64,000 nt of DNA from Pseudocercospora fijiensis CIRAD86 (GCF_000340215.1 NW_006921534.1:1545053-1609052), one strand, 5' to 3'; counted from the first letter of the stretch, positions 1 to 11,839 are shown. Notes: a model not told the origin generated them from the sequence alone. Numbers and translations: made by a program.

Positions 1-2240
1 CGGCGACGGTCTAATTCGAGAATAAGCTCCTATCTAAGCTTTAGGCATATTTCCGAGATCTATATAGAATTAGTCTTAGTAGGAAGGTCGTCCTCGAGAG
101 TCTTTAAATAGGCCTCGAATAAGCGAGCCGATTGATTAGTCTTTTATTTAGCTCGAAGATACTAGTTCTAAGCGTATTATTGCCTTAGTATAGAGTTTCT
201 AAGGGTATCTAGTATAATAGTTTTGTAGGTTTGCTACTAAATAGCGGTCTAGTCGTTAAGGGAGTTAAAATAGTTATTCTAGGTACGCTTTAGGTCGCTA
301 TTAATATACTATATAGCGTAGACAACTAATAAATAGTCGTCTAGAAGGGCCCTCGGTGCATTTCGCTAGTTAAGCTCGCAGTTACGAATATAGTCGTTAT
401 ATTGCTTTCGACTAGAGCTATTAAATACAGTGTAGTCTCTAAGCTTAGTATCCTTCCTCTTCTAAATAGATAATAAAGGCCCCGCTATTAGGTTAGTAGT
501 AGTTATTAGGGCTTCCTAAAGGCGGCGAAGCTCGAGGAGGTTATCCTTTAGCTATTATTCTTAGCGCAGGGTAGTAAGCCTGTTTTAAGTAGCTTCTTAA
601 AGTCTCCCTACTAGTTAAGGGCTAAAGGCTAGTTAGCTATATCGACGGTTAACAATGTTATTAAGAATATCGTTAATAGGCAATTCTAGATTATTACCCG
701 GAATTATAGGTTCTTTATTAATAGGCTCTATACTACTAGTATTGTTATTACTAGCGCTGCTAGCGGCGCCGCGGTTATTGTTATTGCTTCGTAATAAGCC
801 GGCTATTATAATAAGGGATAGTACTAATAATATATTATAGCCCCTTATAGTACGGATATAGCGGAATTAGTAGGTATCGGCCTAGTATAATTAACATAGT
901 ATAATAGGCCGTATAGAAGGCCTTGCTTAATAATTAGTACGGTTGTTTTAATAGAGTAGTACGTATAGGTCCTGTTCTCCGGGCGTAATATAGTTAAATC
1001 GATAGTTTTCGTAGCTATACCGCTAAAAGCTTGAAATAAGGACTATCTAGCTACTACCCTTAAAGGGTAGATCGAATACTATATAAGAAGGGTATATTAG
1101 TAGGTAGATGGGATAGTAGTAGGTATAGGTAGTATTCGATAAAGAGCTAGGAGAAGAGAGAGGAAGGCGGGCAAGTTAGCCTATTACTAAGCGCTAAGCC
1201 CTGCCTAAGGCATTAAGACCCTAGCTTTACTCGAGCCTAGTTACATACTAATTACGTATAACCTCTTTAGTCCTAACAACGATATAGTTATAATAAGACT
1301 AGCGAAACCGCGAATATAAGTTTTAATACTCTAACTACGATCGAAGACCTACTCTCTACCTATATACGTTCTAATACCGACGAGGACCTCGAGCTATATA
1401 ATAGTAGATTAACTGCTATCGCTACCGCTATAGATATAGATACAGATATAGCCTATAGGTATAGGTATAGGTACTCGTCTAGCCGCCGACGAGCGAGTCG
1501 AGATATAATACCTCTTTAGTATTCTAATCGGTAATAATATTAGGATAAGAGACAAGCACTTCTATAAGCGCATTACGCGCATTCAATCTAATACTAAGCT
1601 AGCGCTTCGTCGTCCGCTACGACTCCTTTAAGCGCGATCCTATTAACCTAAAGCTACTTACGTATACTAAGATCTAATAGTTAGTCTTAGATATTAGTAA
1701 GTATAATATAAAGGCTCTAAAGCGTAACGCTACTATACGTTCGCTAGACCGCGTCTTTAAGGATTAGGAAATGCTAGGCACGCTATCTAAGTAGCAATAT
1801 AATGCTCTCTATAATATAGTTTTCGGTAATAGTAATATAGTCTAGTTACTAAAGTAGGAGAAGGACATCGTACTTAATACCTATACTATAATAGTAGGCG
1901 ACGAGGCGTACTGCCTTAGTAAGGAAGATAAAGCAGAAGAGGTAGATAAAGTTAACTAAAGCTAAGTCTTAGTATATAGCTTAGAGTAACCTCTGCTCTC
2001 TAAATATAATATAATACTATATTATCGTATATATATATACTAAACGGGGATTATTATAAAATTAGTAGCGCTAGGGCCTCTAAGTATTTATATATCGATT
2101 AGGCGATGTTTTAAAATAGGTGTTTTTAGTAAGACTAAGTCTGTTACTAAAGCCGGCTTTTAGCTAGGTAGTGCCCTCGGCTTATAGACTATAAAGTACC
2201 GTATAGGCAGGTACTGCCTAAGGTAGCCGAGCGAAGCGAT

Positions 2241-2562
2241 AGCTAAGCGGAATAATAGTCCTAAAGTTAGGAGTGCCTACTAGTTTGCCTCTTACCTACC
2301 TGCCTGCCTCCTGCCCTCCTACCTGCCTCCTGCCTTCCTACCCTCTATACCGGCCCCCGGCTGCTATTAGGCACTTAACAGATTTATTAGGCTAATACTT
2401 CCTTTTAATTTCTTCTAATAAGATCGCCTACATATAATTTCGTTTTCTTTTTCTTCTAATTAGAGGCCTAGCTAGATTTGTATAAGCGCATCTTTAAATT
2501 AAACCCCTAGCGAATACCTCGTACGTAATTCTACTAACTTCTAACTATTATTCCGCTTAGCT
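2241..2562. repeat. 18-bp perfect inverted repeat, about 320 bp apart
   Basis: The left arm at 2241-2258 (agctaagcggaataatag) is the exact reverse complement of 2545-2562. The enclosed segment includes the C/T-rich tract. It could be the termini of a small non-autonomous element or the remnant of a larger one. No target duplication is evident. Confidence 0.5.
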
Positions 2563-2800
2563 CGTAAATAGATAATACCTTTGCATCCTCGTCGTAAGCT
2601 CCTCGAATACTCTAGCTTATGCCTGTTTATATCGCTTTGCTCGGATAATATAACAACCTAACGTCGTATTAATATAATTTTTAGGTAGAATAAAATCCAA
2701 TTGCCTACTTTACGTCCTTATTATAAAATATTAATATATATCGCGTTATATACAATATCGCAAATTAGGGATCTTAGATCTAGCCCGATCGGTACTTTTG

Positions 2801-2874
2801 CTATTAGACCCTTGCTGCGCAAGGGGTTTATAAATAAACCGGTGGCTCGTGCGCTCTAAGCAAGGGTCTAATAG
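2801..2874. repeat. 16-bp inverted repeat with nested hairpin at the repeat edge
   Basis: Positions 2801-2816 (ctattagacccttgct) are the exact reverse complement of 2859-2874. Nested inside is a second perfect stem, cccttgc-tgc-gcaaggg, starting near 2809. The structure sits at the right border of the RIP-degraded block and is probably a transposon terminus or MITE remnant. Confidence 0.5.
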
Positions 2875-2946
2875 GAGATAGCCTGCCCCCTCCTTCCGAT
2901 CCATTCAAGTTCTCGTGCTACCTTTCGACCTTCGCCGACTCCGCAA

Positions 2947-3711
2947 TTATTTCGAAATATTAGAGTTTGAACAGCCATGTTTCTCAACCCCGTGGGGAAT
3001 CCTTGTGCAATGCGGAGAAGGAGCGGATCGTGTCTGATGATGCTGAGATTCTGGTGGAGGTTGTTGTTGTGAGGATTTCGCCAATAATGATGCTTCTTTC
3101 CGCTTGTTGGCAGCGATGGCTCTTGCTTTCAACTGGGCCACTGCAATTGGATCGAGGGATGTTGATGCAGTCGAGGTTTTTGAGGCTGCCTTTCTGCCCA
3201 GAACGAAGGGTAGGTCGCTTTGAAGGGATACAACGGAAGATTGAAGGACCTTGTTGGTAGACATCATGGCGGGATTCGGCTCGAGATCAATTGGTGCAGA
3301 TGGTATTGGCGTGTAGACTCCAGCTGATTTCGTATGTAGCATGAAAGCGTCATGTCAAGGAATATATGTGTGCATTGAGCATCATGGCCAGGCTCAACTC
3401 GATCTGAGCGGCATAAAGGATGACTGGGTTTTAGGGTCGTACTCAGAGCGGGCCTCTTCCGGATAGCATGAGTGGGAGGCCAGGAAGGTGTGCAATCTGT
3501 TTGCAACGGTGCTGTGCTGCCTCATCGTGTTCGGTTCCACAGCAAAATTTCTGTGGACGCTGCGGAGATCAGCTATCAGCAGCCTCGGAGAGATCATCAG
3601 TCCGCTAGGAATTGATCGGGTCGTAGTACTGCGCGCATTTCCGGAGTCCTTGGTGGATATCAAGTCAGTCGTGGCCCTTTTAAGTGGTGCGAAGTTGGTA
3701 AGCAAGCTCAT
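2947..3711 (-). CDS. possible hypothetical protein, two exons
   Basis: Two minus-strand open segments can be joined by one intron, with exon 1 starting at 3711 and exon 2 ending at 2947. The intron would run from about 3400 to 3327 with a weak GTTGAG donor and an AATCAG acceptor, and the reading phase is kept. The predicted product is about 230 aa, low in complexity, rich in Ser/Thr/Gln, without a recognisable domain or signal peptide. Its last residues run into the RIP-degraded block, so the C-terminus may be artificial. I do not recognise a family. It may be a decayed gene or no gene at all. Confidence 0.22.
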
Positions 3712-3852
3712 GTCGTAGCTTCAAGCTCGTGTGCGATCGCAACAGGGATGGGTGTCCCGATGGTGCCCGATTGGAGCGATCCGCGCATGTATCACTCAGT
3801 CGTTACGCTCAATTGCACATTATATGGAGCGTAGAGCAGAGGGCCTCGCCTT

Positions 3853-4496
3853 CTAGCAGCTGCTAGGTGTCACGTCTTGCCGAATGGCGATATTTTCCAT
3901 TCCTTCCCAGGATACCGGTGTTTCGTTGGCGACATGAGTTCTACTCAAGCGTTGCTGGCTTGTTGATAGCCTGAAACTACTGCCGGAACCATCCCGAGGC
4001 CTGACAGTGAACTCGTGCCAGCCAGTCATCGATATATGCTGCGGGAAAGCGCAGGGAGGTGATGGCACTGCTTTCTTCCTAATGGCTAGCTCCAAATGAT
4101 TGATTGTTCTATCAAAAGTAGTCCTCACCAACATACTGGGAACTCACGCACTGATCTCCACAACCACAATCAGGCTTATCCAAACCATACGCCTTCCTAT
4201 ACAGCTTGTAGATGTTCGGATTGCAACCTTTGCACTGGTCTTCGCCGCCGCAGAAGGCATAATTGCAATCACTGCGATATTGCTTGTCCTCCGAACTACC
4301 ACTTGAACAGGCTGTACATTCATCTTGGCAACTGCATTCGCTTTCTACAAACTTCTCGTTAGAGGATTCCGTGCATCATCGGGATAGTAGATGTACTTAC
4401 TGACTCCTGGAATTGGGCCACAAAGACCGGGGACTACATCCGGAATACAAGCCCAGTAGCATTCTTGCAGTGGGTTCCCTCCGTCTGGTTGAGTTC
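3853..4496 (-). CDS. cysteine-rich protein, three 3' exons (5' end unresolved)
   Basis: Three consecutive minus-strand exons connect in phase. The first is 4401-4484 (possibly to 4496) and contains QECYWACIPD. The second is 4137-4344 and contains ECSCQDECTACSSG and CNYAFCGGEDQCKGC. The third is 3853-4078, ending in a Cys-stop. The introns are 4345-4400 (GTAAGT...TAG, 56 bp) and 4079-4136 (GTATGT...TAG, 58 bp), both with ideal fungal donors. The middle exon has about 14 Cys in 69 residues. Upstream sequence (4497-4950) must hold the start, but I could not fix a convincing first exon or signal peptide. The gene lies about 1 kb from a RIP-degraded repeat, a common setting for lineage-specific secreted proteins. 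No family recognised; it may be a damaged gene. Confidence 0.42.
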
Positions 4497-5071
4497 CTAC
4501 CGGTCAGACGTGATAAGCCATCTCTCCTTAAATGACGACCGTGCATTGATCGTCATCTGCAGGCCTGTGAAAGGGCCATGATCTCGTCCATTGTGCGTTA
4601 CAAGGTTCCCGGAATCAAATGAATGAGTGCTATACAGAATGGCGTTGCTCTTCAGTTTGGTGCCCTTGCGCGCGTGCGGCCGCAACCATTTCTTTTCTGA
4701 AATGGCGAATCCCAGATAAAGGCCTGTAGTTTCCTGGTCATGAGCATAAGGTCTCGATATCATGGAACAGCCATACTTTGGTGGCTGCACGTAGCCCGAG
4801 TTGCGCGGAGAGGCCACACCTAGTCTGCTCATTGTTCTTGATTCAAAAGTTTCTTGGTGGGTAGCGATCATGATCAGAATGTAGCTCTAGCATAGACTGA
4901 GACTGAGGCTCCATCGTGCAGCACGCTTACCTCTATACTTCAGACTTTGTGCCGAAGGTTGATTTGAATCCTGTCGTTTGTCTCATTACGTACCTGCTCT
5001 AATCCTTCTCCGCCGGCTTCTTCTTCGTCGGTCGAGGACCAAGCATGATCTCATCAGCTTTCAATCTTGTC
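4497..5071. other. probable 5' part and upstream region of the Cys-rich gene
   Basis: A 124-codon minus-strand frame (4497-4871) is open here but does not join the downstream exons in phase at any good splice site. No other gene is evident before the end of Vps29. Confidence 0.3.
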
Positions 5072-5868
5072 TCAAGTGCGCGCAACGTCTTTGCGAAAAG
5101 ACACCTTCTCGACAGCCACATTCTCGTTGCCTTCAGCGTCCTTCTTCAACTGATACACGTACAGCACCAGCACGTCTCCTTGAACGTCCATCAGCACGAA
5201 GCTCGGCACATTTCCTTCCTCGCCATCCTCTCCAACATCAGGTAACGTCTCGTCGACCCAGCTAATGGCTCCAGTAGCGCTACCGGGATTGACGAAGAAC
5301 TTTCCTTCCATTTCATATGCCTCAAACTTGCACGTTCCACCCCAGCATAGTACATCGACGTCCATTTGGCGCGCTGCAATAAGCAGTGCATCTGGATCGC
5401 CGGGAGGAATTATGCTATCGCCGTGTGTGAAGCCGATGCGTAAGCTGCCATGCGTGACTACTTTGCTGAGAGCTGTGGGGATTGGAAAGCTGGATTCGCT
5501 CGGAGGCTGCTGGCCTTGCTGGAAGGCAGCAGCGGGTGCGGGCGACGAGAGGGGAATATCGAAGTCACCCTTCACGAGTTGCAGATCAGGCGCTAGATTG
5601 CGCAGGAAGGCGTACGCGGACGGTGATGTGAGGTTGCCCAGACATAGTATCTGCCCGATCTTCCCCGGCGTGAGGAGTTTCTTGAACTGTGGGATGCTTC
5701 AGTAGCTGTTCCTGCGTGTGCAATGGCTGCTGCTGACCTTCTGGGGGATGTCCTGGAGCCATGTCAGCGATTCGCGTCGCTCGTGGCGTGATCAGCATTT
5801 GTCCAGCGTACAATCGCTCGGTCGGGGATATGGAGGTCGCCCAGTATTAGGACAAGCCGCGACGACAT
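5072..5868 (-). CDS. VPS29: retromer subunit Vps29
   Basis: Vps29 is the metallophosphoesterase-fold subunit of retromer, which with Vps35 and Vps26 recycles cargo receptors from endosomes to the Golgi. Exon 1 (5812-5868) encodes the 19 N-terminal residues with GDLHIPDRA. A 125-bp intron (GTACGC...CAG, 5687-5811) follows, then exon 2 (5072-5686), which starts FKKLLTPGKIGQ. The total is 223 aa. Family hallmarks are GDLH (residues 10-13), GNL (36-38), VKGDFD (57-62) and GFTHGD (104-109). A Pro/Ser/Gln-rich insertion after KGDFD is typical of filamentous fungal Vps29. The exon junction lacks a few residues seen in some homologues before FKK, so the splice site may be slightly off. The gene is divergent from the aminotransferase gene to its right. 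Confidence 0.92.
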
Positions 5869-6715
5869 TGTTGGTGCAGGATGTATCTTGTTGCTGTCTA
5901 CAGCTGAACACGGCTTACACTTCGACATGGGCAATCTCGAGCCTGTTCTAGCTCGGCGGCCACAGCCGCTTCGTCAAATGTCTCTGACGGAAACATTGCC
6001 GACAGTGAGATACGTTTTTTGTGGAGTCTCGATACCATCATTCGGATCGAATGAAAGCCACTCCATCCGCCTCACGATTCATCGCCACTGCCTGATTGAT
6101 CGAACCCTACAAGGTACTACAACTTCTCCTCTCGTGGCTCGAAAACTGCTCGGAACAGCACGAATCTGTCTCCAGGGGTCTCGCCCGGTGATCTGGAAAG
6201 TCTCTTGACCGAAATAACACCTGTTGGCGTAGATCTACACTCATATAGCATAGCGCCTTCCATCCAGTACATCCACTCCTTTCGCGGCCAGGGAGTTTCT
6301 TCCCAAGCACTTAGCGAAGAACTTCGTCGAAAATCCTCACAGGCGGCTATTGCGGCGAGGGCTGGCCGCTGTCTGCAGGAACCTTCATCTCGCCATTGGA
6401 CTACGGCCTCCCACTCCGTCATCGGCAGCAGGCATTCTGGCTACCCCACGTGCATTCTTAAGAGGTGTACCCCTCGTCCGCCGAATGTCTCCTCCAAAAG
6501 AAAGATTATCTCAACTGTCGAGACATTTCAGTTATTCAACTTCTCACGACGTTCCCTTGAACACTCCTTATTCCATTGAGCGAGGCCAAAGCAAGCCATT
6601 GGACGACCTCATACCATCCCGACCCTTCAAGCAACCCGAGCAAAGAAGAGATCTTTCTCAGTCTGTAATCAGTTTACAAGAAGAGGGTAAAAGAGCAAAA
6701 CCTGCTGCTGCCAAA
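5869..6715. other. divergent promoter region VPS29 / aminotransferase
   Basis: This interval lies between the Vps29 start and the preferred aminotransferase start. The aminotransferase frame is open from 6350, so part of it could code for an N-terminal extension. No other gene is seen. Confidence 0.5.
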
Positions 6716-7876
6716 ATGTCGAGCCAGGCGCCTCACCCAGCACTCTTGATTCCAGGGCCCATCGAGTTTGACGATGCTGTCCTGCAATCAATGAGCCATT
6801 ACTCCGAATCTCATGTTGGCCAACCGTTTGTGAACACCTTCGGCGAGACTCTGTCCATGCTGCGGAAGCTGTTCCAGACCGAGAACCCAGCTAGCCAGCC
6901 TTTCATCATCTCCGGCTCAGGAACACTAGGATGGGACCAAGTCGCGGCGAATTTGACTGAGCCTGGTGAGGAGGCACTCGTTCTGCACACTGGCTACTTT
7001 GCAGATAGCTTTGCAGACTGTTTTGAGACGTACGGCGTGAAGGCAACCCAGCTCAAAGCTCCCATTGGTGAGCGACCACAACTAGACGAGATCGAGAAGG
7101 CATTGAAAGAGAAGAAGTACAAGGTCATCACAGTGACACACACCGACACCTCTACAGGTGTGCTATCAGAGATCGAGCCTCTGTCCAAGCTCGTCCGGAA
7201 GGTCTCTCCAGAGACTTTGCTCATCGTCGACGGAGTCTGCTCAGTGGGAGGCGAGGAGATTCGATTCGACGATTGGGATATCGATGTCGTCCTTACCGCC
7301 TCGCAGAAGGCCATTGGCTGCCCAGCAGGCCTCTCAATCATCATGGCTTCCGGCCGCGCCATGGAAGCCTTCAAGAGCAGAAAGACTCGTCCAAACTCCT
7401 ACTTCGCATCGTGGCAAAACTGGTTACCAATCATGCAAAACTACGAATCCAGAAAGCCATCCTACTTCGCCACGCCATCACCACAGCTTATCCACGCCCT
7501 CCACACCGCCCTTACTCAGATCCTTTCTAAGCCGCTCAGCGAAAGATTCGCACGGCACAAAGAAGTTTCAGACAAGGTCAAGAAGGCAGTAGCAGACCTC
7601 GGCCTCAAACAACTCGCCTCGAAGCGTGAAAACCAAGCCAACTGCATGACAGCCATCTATCTACCAAATGACCTCAAGCCACCGGAGATTCTACCAAATC
7701 TCATGAAGAAAGGCGTGATTTTTGCTGGAGGCCTTCATAAGGAGATCGCAACCAAGTACATTCGATTCGGACACATGGGCGTGAGCGTTACGGATAACAA
7801 GAAAGATGACATTGACCGTGCGATTCAGGCTTTGAAGGATGGACTTGCTGAGGTCGGATATAAGGCTCCGTCGTAG
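6716..7876 (+). CDS. AGX1: alanine-glyoxylate aminotransferase (class V, PLP)
   Basis: This enzyme transfers the amino group of alanine to glyoxylate, giving pyruvate and glycine. The preferred start MSSQAPHPALL gives 386 aa, the usual length for Agx1-type proteins. Visible features are the N-terminal LLIPGPIEFDD segment, SGSGTLGWDQ, DGVCSVGGEEIRFDDWDID, and the PLP-lysine motif TASQKAIGCPAG with Lys198. The frame stays open upstream to a Met at 6350, which would add 122 residues rich in Arg/Ser/Pro. That could be a mitochondrial targeting form made from a longer transcript, or simply leader sequence. No PTS1 is present (it ends APS). No introns are seen. The assignment is firm; the localisation is not. 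Confidence 0.93.
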   Translation: MSSQAPHPALLIPGPIEFDDAVLQSMSHYSESHVGQPFVNTFGETLSMLRKLFQTENPASQPFIISGSGTLGWDQVAANLTEPGEEALVLHTGYFADSFADCFETYGVKATQLKAPIGERPQLDEIEKALKEKKYKVITVTHTDTSTGVLSEIEPLSKLVRKVSPETLLIVDGVCSVGGEEIRFDDWDIDVVLTASQKAIGCPAGLSIIMASGRAMEAFKSRKTRPNSYFASWQNWLPIMQNYESRKPSYFATPSPQLIHALHTALTQILSKPLSERFARHKEVSDKVKKAVADLGLKQLASKRENQANCMTAIYLPNDLKPPEILPNLMKKGVIFAGGLHKEIATKYIRFGHMGVSVTDNKKDDIDRAIQALKDGLAEVGYKAPS

Positions 7877-8405
7877 AGTGCTGGGCTTGTGAGGAAAGAT
7901 ATTTAGTCCGTTGTAGATATATATATCCCTTTTGAGAATTCAAGTGCTATGTTGAATATGCTGGGGGATCTACGTTGTACTTGTAGCAGTGCGGGAGAGT
8001 ATCTACTCGTAATCTCTGCTGTGTTTGTCCCGAGAGAGTCTGGCTTCAGGTCCACTTTCAGTAGTGACGCGTCGTGTCGCGCATGATACCCACCTTTGAA
8101 GGCATATAGCAGTCCCTATTGTCCATCCGCGTCCTTACTTCAATTTCCTCACTTCTCATACGCGCCAAGCATTGAAGTCAACATCAAGTCAGGCAAGGTG
8201 AGCTGAGTATATGGCAAGCCTTCATTATTCCCTTCATACACCTCTTAGGAAGTGCGAACGAACCCCTATCCTGCGAGAAAAAGAAAAATACAATCCCATT
8301 TCCATGCCTTTCTATATGCACACACACATATCTCTTTTTATAACACACAATGCAAGAACTCCCAAAAAATGATCATCGCACCACCTCTTTCTCGCTTTCT
8401 GCTTC
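7877..8405. other. convergent 3' region
   Basis: This is 3' untranslated space between the aminotransferase (+) and the cell-surface protein gene (-). No gene is seen. Confidence 0.5.
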
Positions 8406-9059
8406 TCACAAGGAAAGCATAGCACCGAACACACCCAAAGCAGCCATACCCACAACATCCATACCGAATCTCGCAGCACCACCCGTGCTGCTAGCAGTAG
8501 CGGACCCGGTATGTGAAGACACACTACCAGTCGCAGTACCAGTCGCAGTACCGGCTGTGTAACTGCCGTTAGCAATTGCAGAAGTGGTGAAACCTGAAGC
8601 GCCTGTGCCAACTGGGTAGGCAGCGCCTGTAGAAGAAGAGCTATCAGTACCTGCACTAGCGGAACCGGTGGCGGTCGCGGAGTGAGAGGCGCCCGAGGAA
8701 GACTGGGTTGCGGTGTGAGAGGAGGACGAGGAGGAGGAGACGGATGCGACTTTGGCGCCGTTGGCTTTGCAGTAGTCGGAGAAGTACGTTTGTGCGGTGT
8801 CGAGGTAGTTGCCGCATTTGCTGCTCATGTACTGCTGGACTTCGCTTGCGCCGCACACGGTCTTGAAGTCGGAGGGATCGTTTTGCGTGCTGGGAAATTG
8901 TCAGCGTTCTTTTTTTCTTCTCTTCGCGTTTTCTATGCCTTCTCCTGCAAGGGTGACTACTGACTTGACAGCCGCAAGCACGCAAGCGGGAGGAGTCGCG
9001 ACCACGACCTGCGCGGTGAGGGCCAGAATGGCGAGAACAGTAGGAGCCTTGGCAAACAT
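8406..9059 (-). CDS. GPI-anchored Ser/Thr-rich cell-surface protein with small Cys domain
   Basis: Exon 1 (8965-9059) starts MFAKAPTVLAILALTAQV, a clear signal peptide. A 75-bp intron (8890-8964, GTCAGT donor, CAG acceptor, CTGAC branch point) precedes exon 2 (8406-8889). The 192-aa product has a compact N-terminal domain with four Cys (ACVLA, VCGA, KCGN, YCKA). A long Ser/Thr/Ala/Gly-rich stalk follows, expected to be heavily O-glycosylated. The hydrophobic tail ending GVFGAMLSL after a Gly/Ala-rich region fits a GPI-attachment signal. The layout resembles small CFEM-like wall proteins, but only four of the eight CFEM cysteines are visible, so the CFEM label is not secure. It probably sits at the plasma membrane or wall. 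Confidence 0.8.
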
Positions 9060-10635
9060 ATTGTCCTCTAGTAGCGAGTGGTATTATGGAGAAGGATGAG
9101 TGGGAAGTCTAGTCGCGGTGGTGATGTCTGTTGGTCCGCTCCCTGTCGTGTAATGTGTCAGGCCTGTAGGGAGGGTCGCGACGGAAATGAGTGATTGGTC
9201 GTTGCTCGAAAGAGTGTATTTGGGTGGATGAATGAATGAATGGCTGCACTATGAACGAGTGCTGGATTTGCGCGCTGTACTCTCGTGTACTATTTGACGT
9301 GTAGGAGTAGGAAGCGAACGACCACTTGCGCGCAGAAAGGGGCAGCGTGAAAGTGCTTGGCGGTCCATGCGCCTCCAAGCGCCGTTCCTTCTCCAGTGTG
9401 GACTCTGTGGAGGATAATCCTTGTCAAAGTCTAGATTTGACTTCACCATTCCACCTCATGCTGCGTCCCAATTCTTCTTGTACTCGATCATGGTCAACGT
9501 CGGATTCCAATGTCCTGTCCTGTAGTGTTTCCACCAGGTGCTGTCCAGTACCATCCACCTGCAATCTCAGCGCAGATGTGTTCCTCGCAGCTCCGATAAT
9601 GTTCGGGAAAGGATTCGTCCAGATAACTTTACTCACCACTCCATCGCTTCATCCTGGATGGCTTCGTCTACAGCTGCATTCCACTGGCACTCGACAGATC
9701 GCCTGAGCTGCTCGTTTTGTTACCTGAGACCTTGGCTCTGCTTCTGTCCAAGTCTTTACAAGAGAACTGTAGGGAAATTCGCAAGGCTTGCAATACTTCA
9801 ACAGGCTTTGCCACTTCCATGAGCAAAAAGATGAGGACGAGAGCAAGGCATGTGCACAGGTGTTCGGGAAGATCAATTAAGAGTATGGCCTGGGTTTAAA
9901 GAACACGGGATATCCGTCATGATCGAATGACTTTCGCGCGCTGCCTGGATACAATTGAGGTTAACATTTCGCTGTGACACACGGTGTACGTGCGATTACG
10001 ACGCTGGCGGATGTGAGGAGCTGGAGTGTGAAGAACAAATATTTGTTTTTAACAAAGATCCTTATGCTTTGAATTCTTGCTGACAAGACGAGATCCAAGT
10101 GATACTGACTTGTGAGTGATGCAGAATGGAGAGATGTAACATGCATGCTCCTACGGAGGATTTAGAGGCAACATCTCAGCAATTGGTAGTTTTATGGCGA
10201 GTAGAATAGCTTTGCATGCATGGGAAATTCATTTCTGTGAAGCTATTCGAGCAACTTTCAGCATTAACCTTGGCCTTAAGGTTCCCCTTTCATCATAGCA
10301 AGCAATGCCTCAAGCTGTAATCGATGAATTCGTGCAGCAATTCATCAGCTCATTCTCGCTAAGAATAGGTAGGTTGTACACTCTGTGTCAATAAGTGTAC
10401 CATAGTTTCTTGTCTCTACCGACTTGAAATGGAGATTGGCGGTCATTCACTTACCTCTTCCTAATAACACGCCAGTACTCAAAATCGGCTCGGGACGTCA
10501 TCGGCGCTCTTACCGCGCGATGCCCCGGGATCTTGTTCTTGGGCGTTTGCGCCGCAAGTCCATCTGCTCCTCATTTTCCACCCTAAACCGAGTGCCACAT
10601 CTTACTACGCAAACTGATTCAACACAGCCAAAACG
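9060..10635. other. intergenic, no supported gene
   Basis: There are only short overlapping frames on both strands without recognisable domains, codon bias or convincing splice sites. A 71-codon minus frame at 9424-9639 is the least bad candidate, but it has no family signal. The right part holds the promoter of the BTB gene. Confidence 0.4.
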
Positions 10636-11839
10636 ATGTCAGACCAGAAGCGAGTCTTCAACCCAGGGATCCTGAGCGACCCGCCACAAAAATTGCCCGA
10701 CGAGGATTTGTGGAATCCGACTATGGTGACCGTTTCAGTCAATATCGACAGTGATGAAGTGGTGAATTTTACCATACCACGGTCTCTGATCTGCGGTCGC
10801 TCGAGATATTTCAAGAAAGCTTTCCTGGGAAGCTTTGCGGAGGCACAGAAAAAGGCGATCACGATTGAGGGACCACTCTGGGTCTTCGAGACTTTCGTGC
10901 GCTGGCTGTACACGCAGCGTCTTTATCTTGGTCCGAGTGAGCAGAAGAGTGTTCCAGTGTCTGGCGGAAACAAGCGTAAGCGCACTGAAGATCGTACGTC
11001 ACCCACGCGACCAACTCGATGGCAGCGCTAATGCTAGGGCAGGGTTTGGTGATTCAGTGCAACGCGATGAGAAGCGGACAAAGACGCAGCAGCATCGCCC
11101 GAGTGAGCCGCTGCAAGCCACTCTTGTCAGTATGCCAGCGACCCAGCCAGGGAACGACCCAGAGCCGGCAAATGTGGTCACTTTCTATGGCTTCGATCTG
11201 GTGGAGCCCAGTGCCGATGGTTCTCTGCCCGAGAATGCGCCTAATAAGCCAGATGAGAAAGACTTCTCCAACCCAGTAACTTGGCCGTATGAATGGCTGA
11301 TTCGGCTTTACCATTTCGGCGACTCTCACGACACCTTCGCATTTCGAAAGCTTGTGCTCGAATTCATTCAGCTGAAGACCTTGGTTGTGGTACCGCGTAA
11401 TTACTTGCCTCCGACCAAGGAGGAGACTAAGTACGCCGTCAGCAAGCTTCCACGCAGCGACTCTCTCTTCAAATATTTGGCCAAGATGTGGGCAAATGAT
11501 GTCTCGATCTATGCGAATTGCGACGACGCCTACGATACAGCCAATCTTGTGGAGGAGTTTCCGCCTCAATTTCTTGCCGCGTGCTTTCTGCAAGCAAAGA
11601 GACATGCTGAGGCTTTGAAGTGTCCAGGATGTCACCGGTGCACCAACGATGATCATGTCCCTCATGACCAAAAGGGCGTCTTTGAACATGCAGAGTGCTT
11701 CTTCCACGAGCATGCCAGCGATTCAGACGAAGAGGTATGCACTAAGAAGTGGGCGTCGATTTATGACGACTGGTGTTGCCATCCAGTGCTTGAGAAGGAT
11801 GTCCAAGAGCAGGGACAGGACGATGACAACGATGTCTGA
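10636..11839 (+). CDS. BTB/POZ-domain protein
   Basis: Exon 1 (10636-10993) and exon 2 (11043-11839) are joined across a 49-bp intron (GTACGT donor, CAG acceptor, CTAAT branch point) that keeps phase, giving 384 aa. Residues of about 30-95 form a fungal BTB/POZ fold: VTVSVNIDSDEVVNFTIPRS, then RSRYFKKAFLGSF and the FETFVRWLYTQRL helix pair. BTB domains mediate dimerisation and often cullin-3 recruitment. A basic KRKR stretch at the exon junction could be a nuclear signal. The C-terminal half is a helical region with a Cys/His-rich patch (CPGCHRC, HAECFFHEH) and an acidic tail. Many such BTB proteins exist in Pezizomycotina and the specific role is unknown. Confidence 0.8.

Larger units (their letters stand above)
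1..2940. repeat. RIP-degraded repeat block, class not assigned
   Basis: This AT-rich stretch is full of TAG/CTA/TATA words and poor in CpA/TpG, with no sustained reading frame on either strand. That is the pattern left by repeat-induced point mutation of a transposon. Fragments around 1640-1960 read as protein-like if TAG is taken as a former Trp/Gln codon, but I could not recognise a reverse transcriptase, integrase or DDE motif, so the class is open. A C-rich tract at about 2280-2350 and two inverted repeats (2241/2562 and 2801/2874) lie inside. The block starts before the window and ends sharply near 2900-2940, where base composition returns to normal. Confidence 0.75.

Noticed and set aside
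655..840. 61-codon hydrophobic frame in the left repeat block
   Set aside because: Leu/Ile-rich composition follows from AT-rich RIP-mutated DNA; no neighbouring exons.
11054..11713. 219-codon minus-strand frame
   Set aside because: Antisense shadow of the second exon of the BTB gene.
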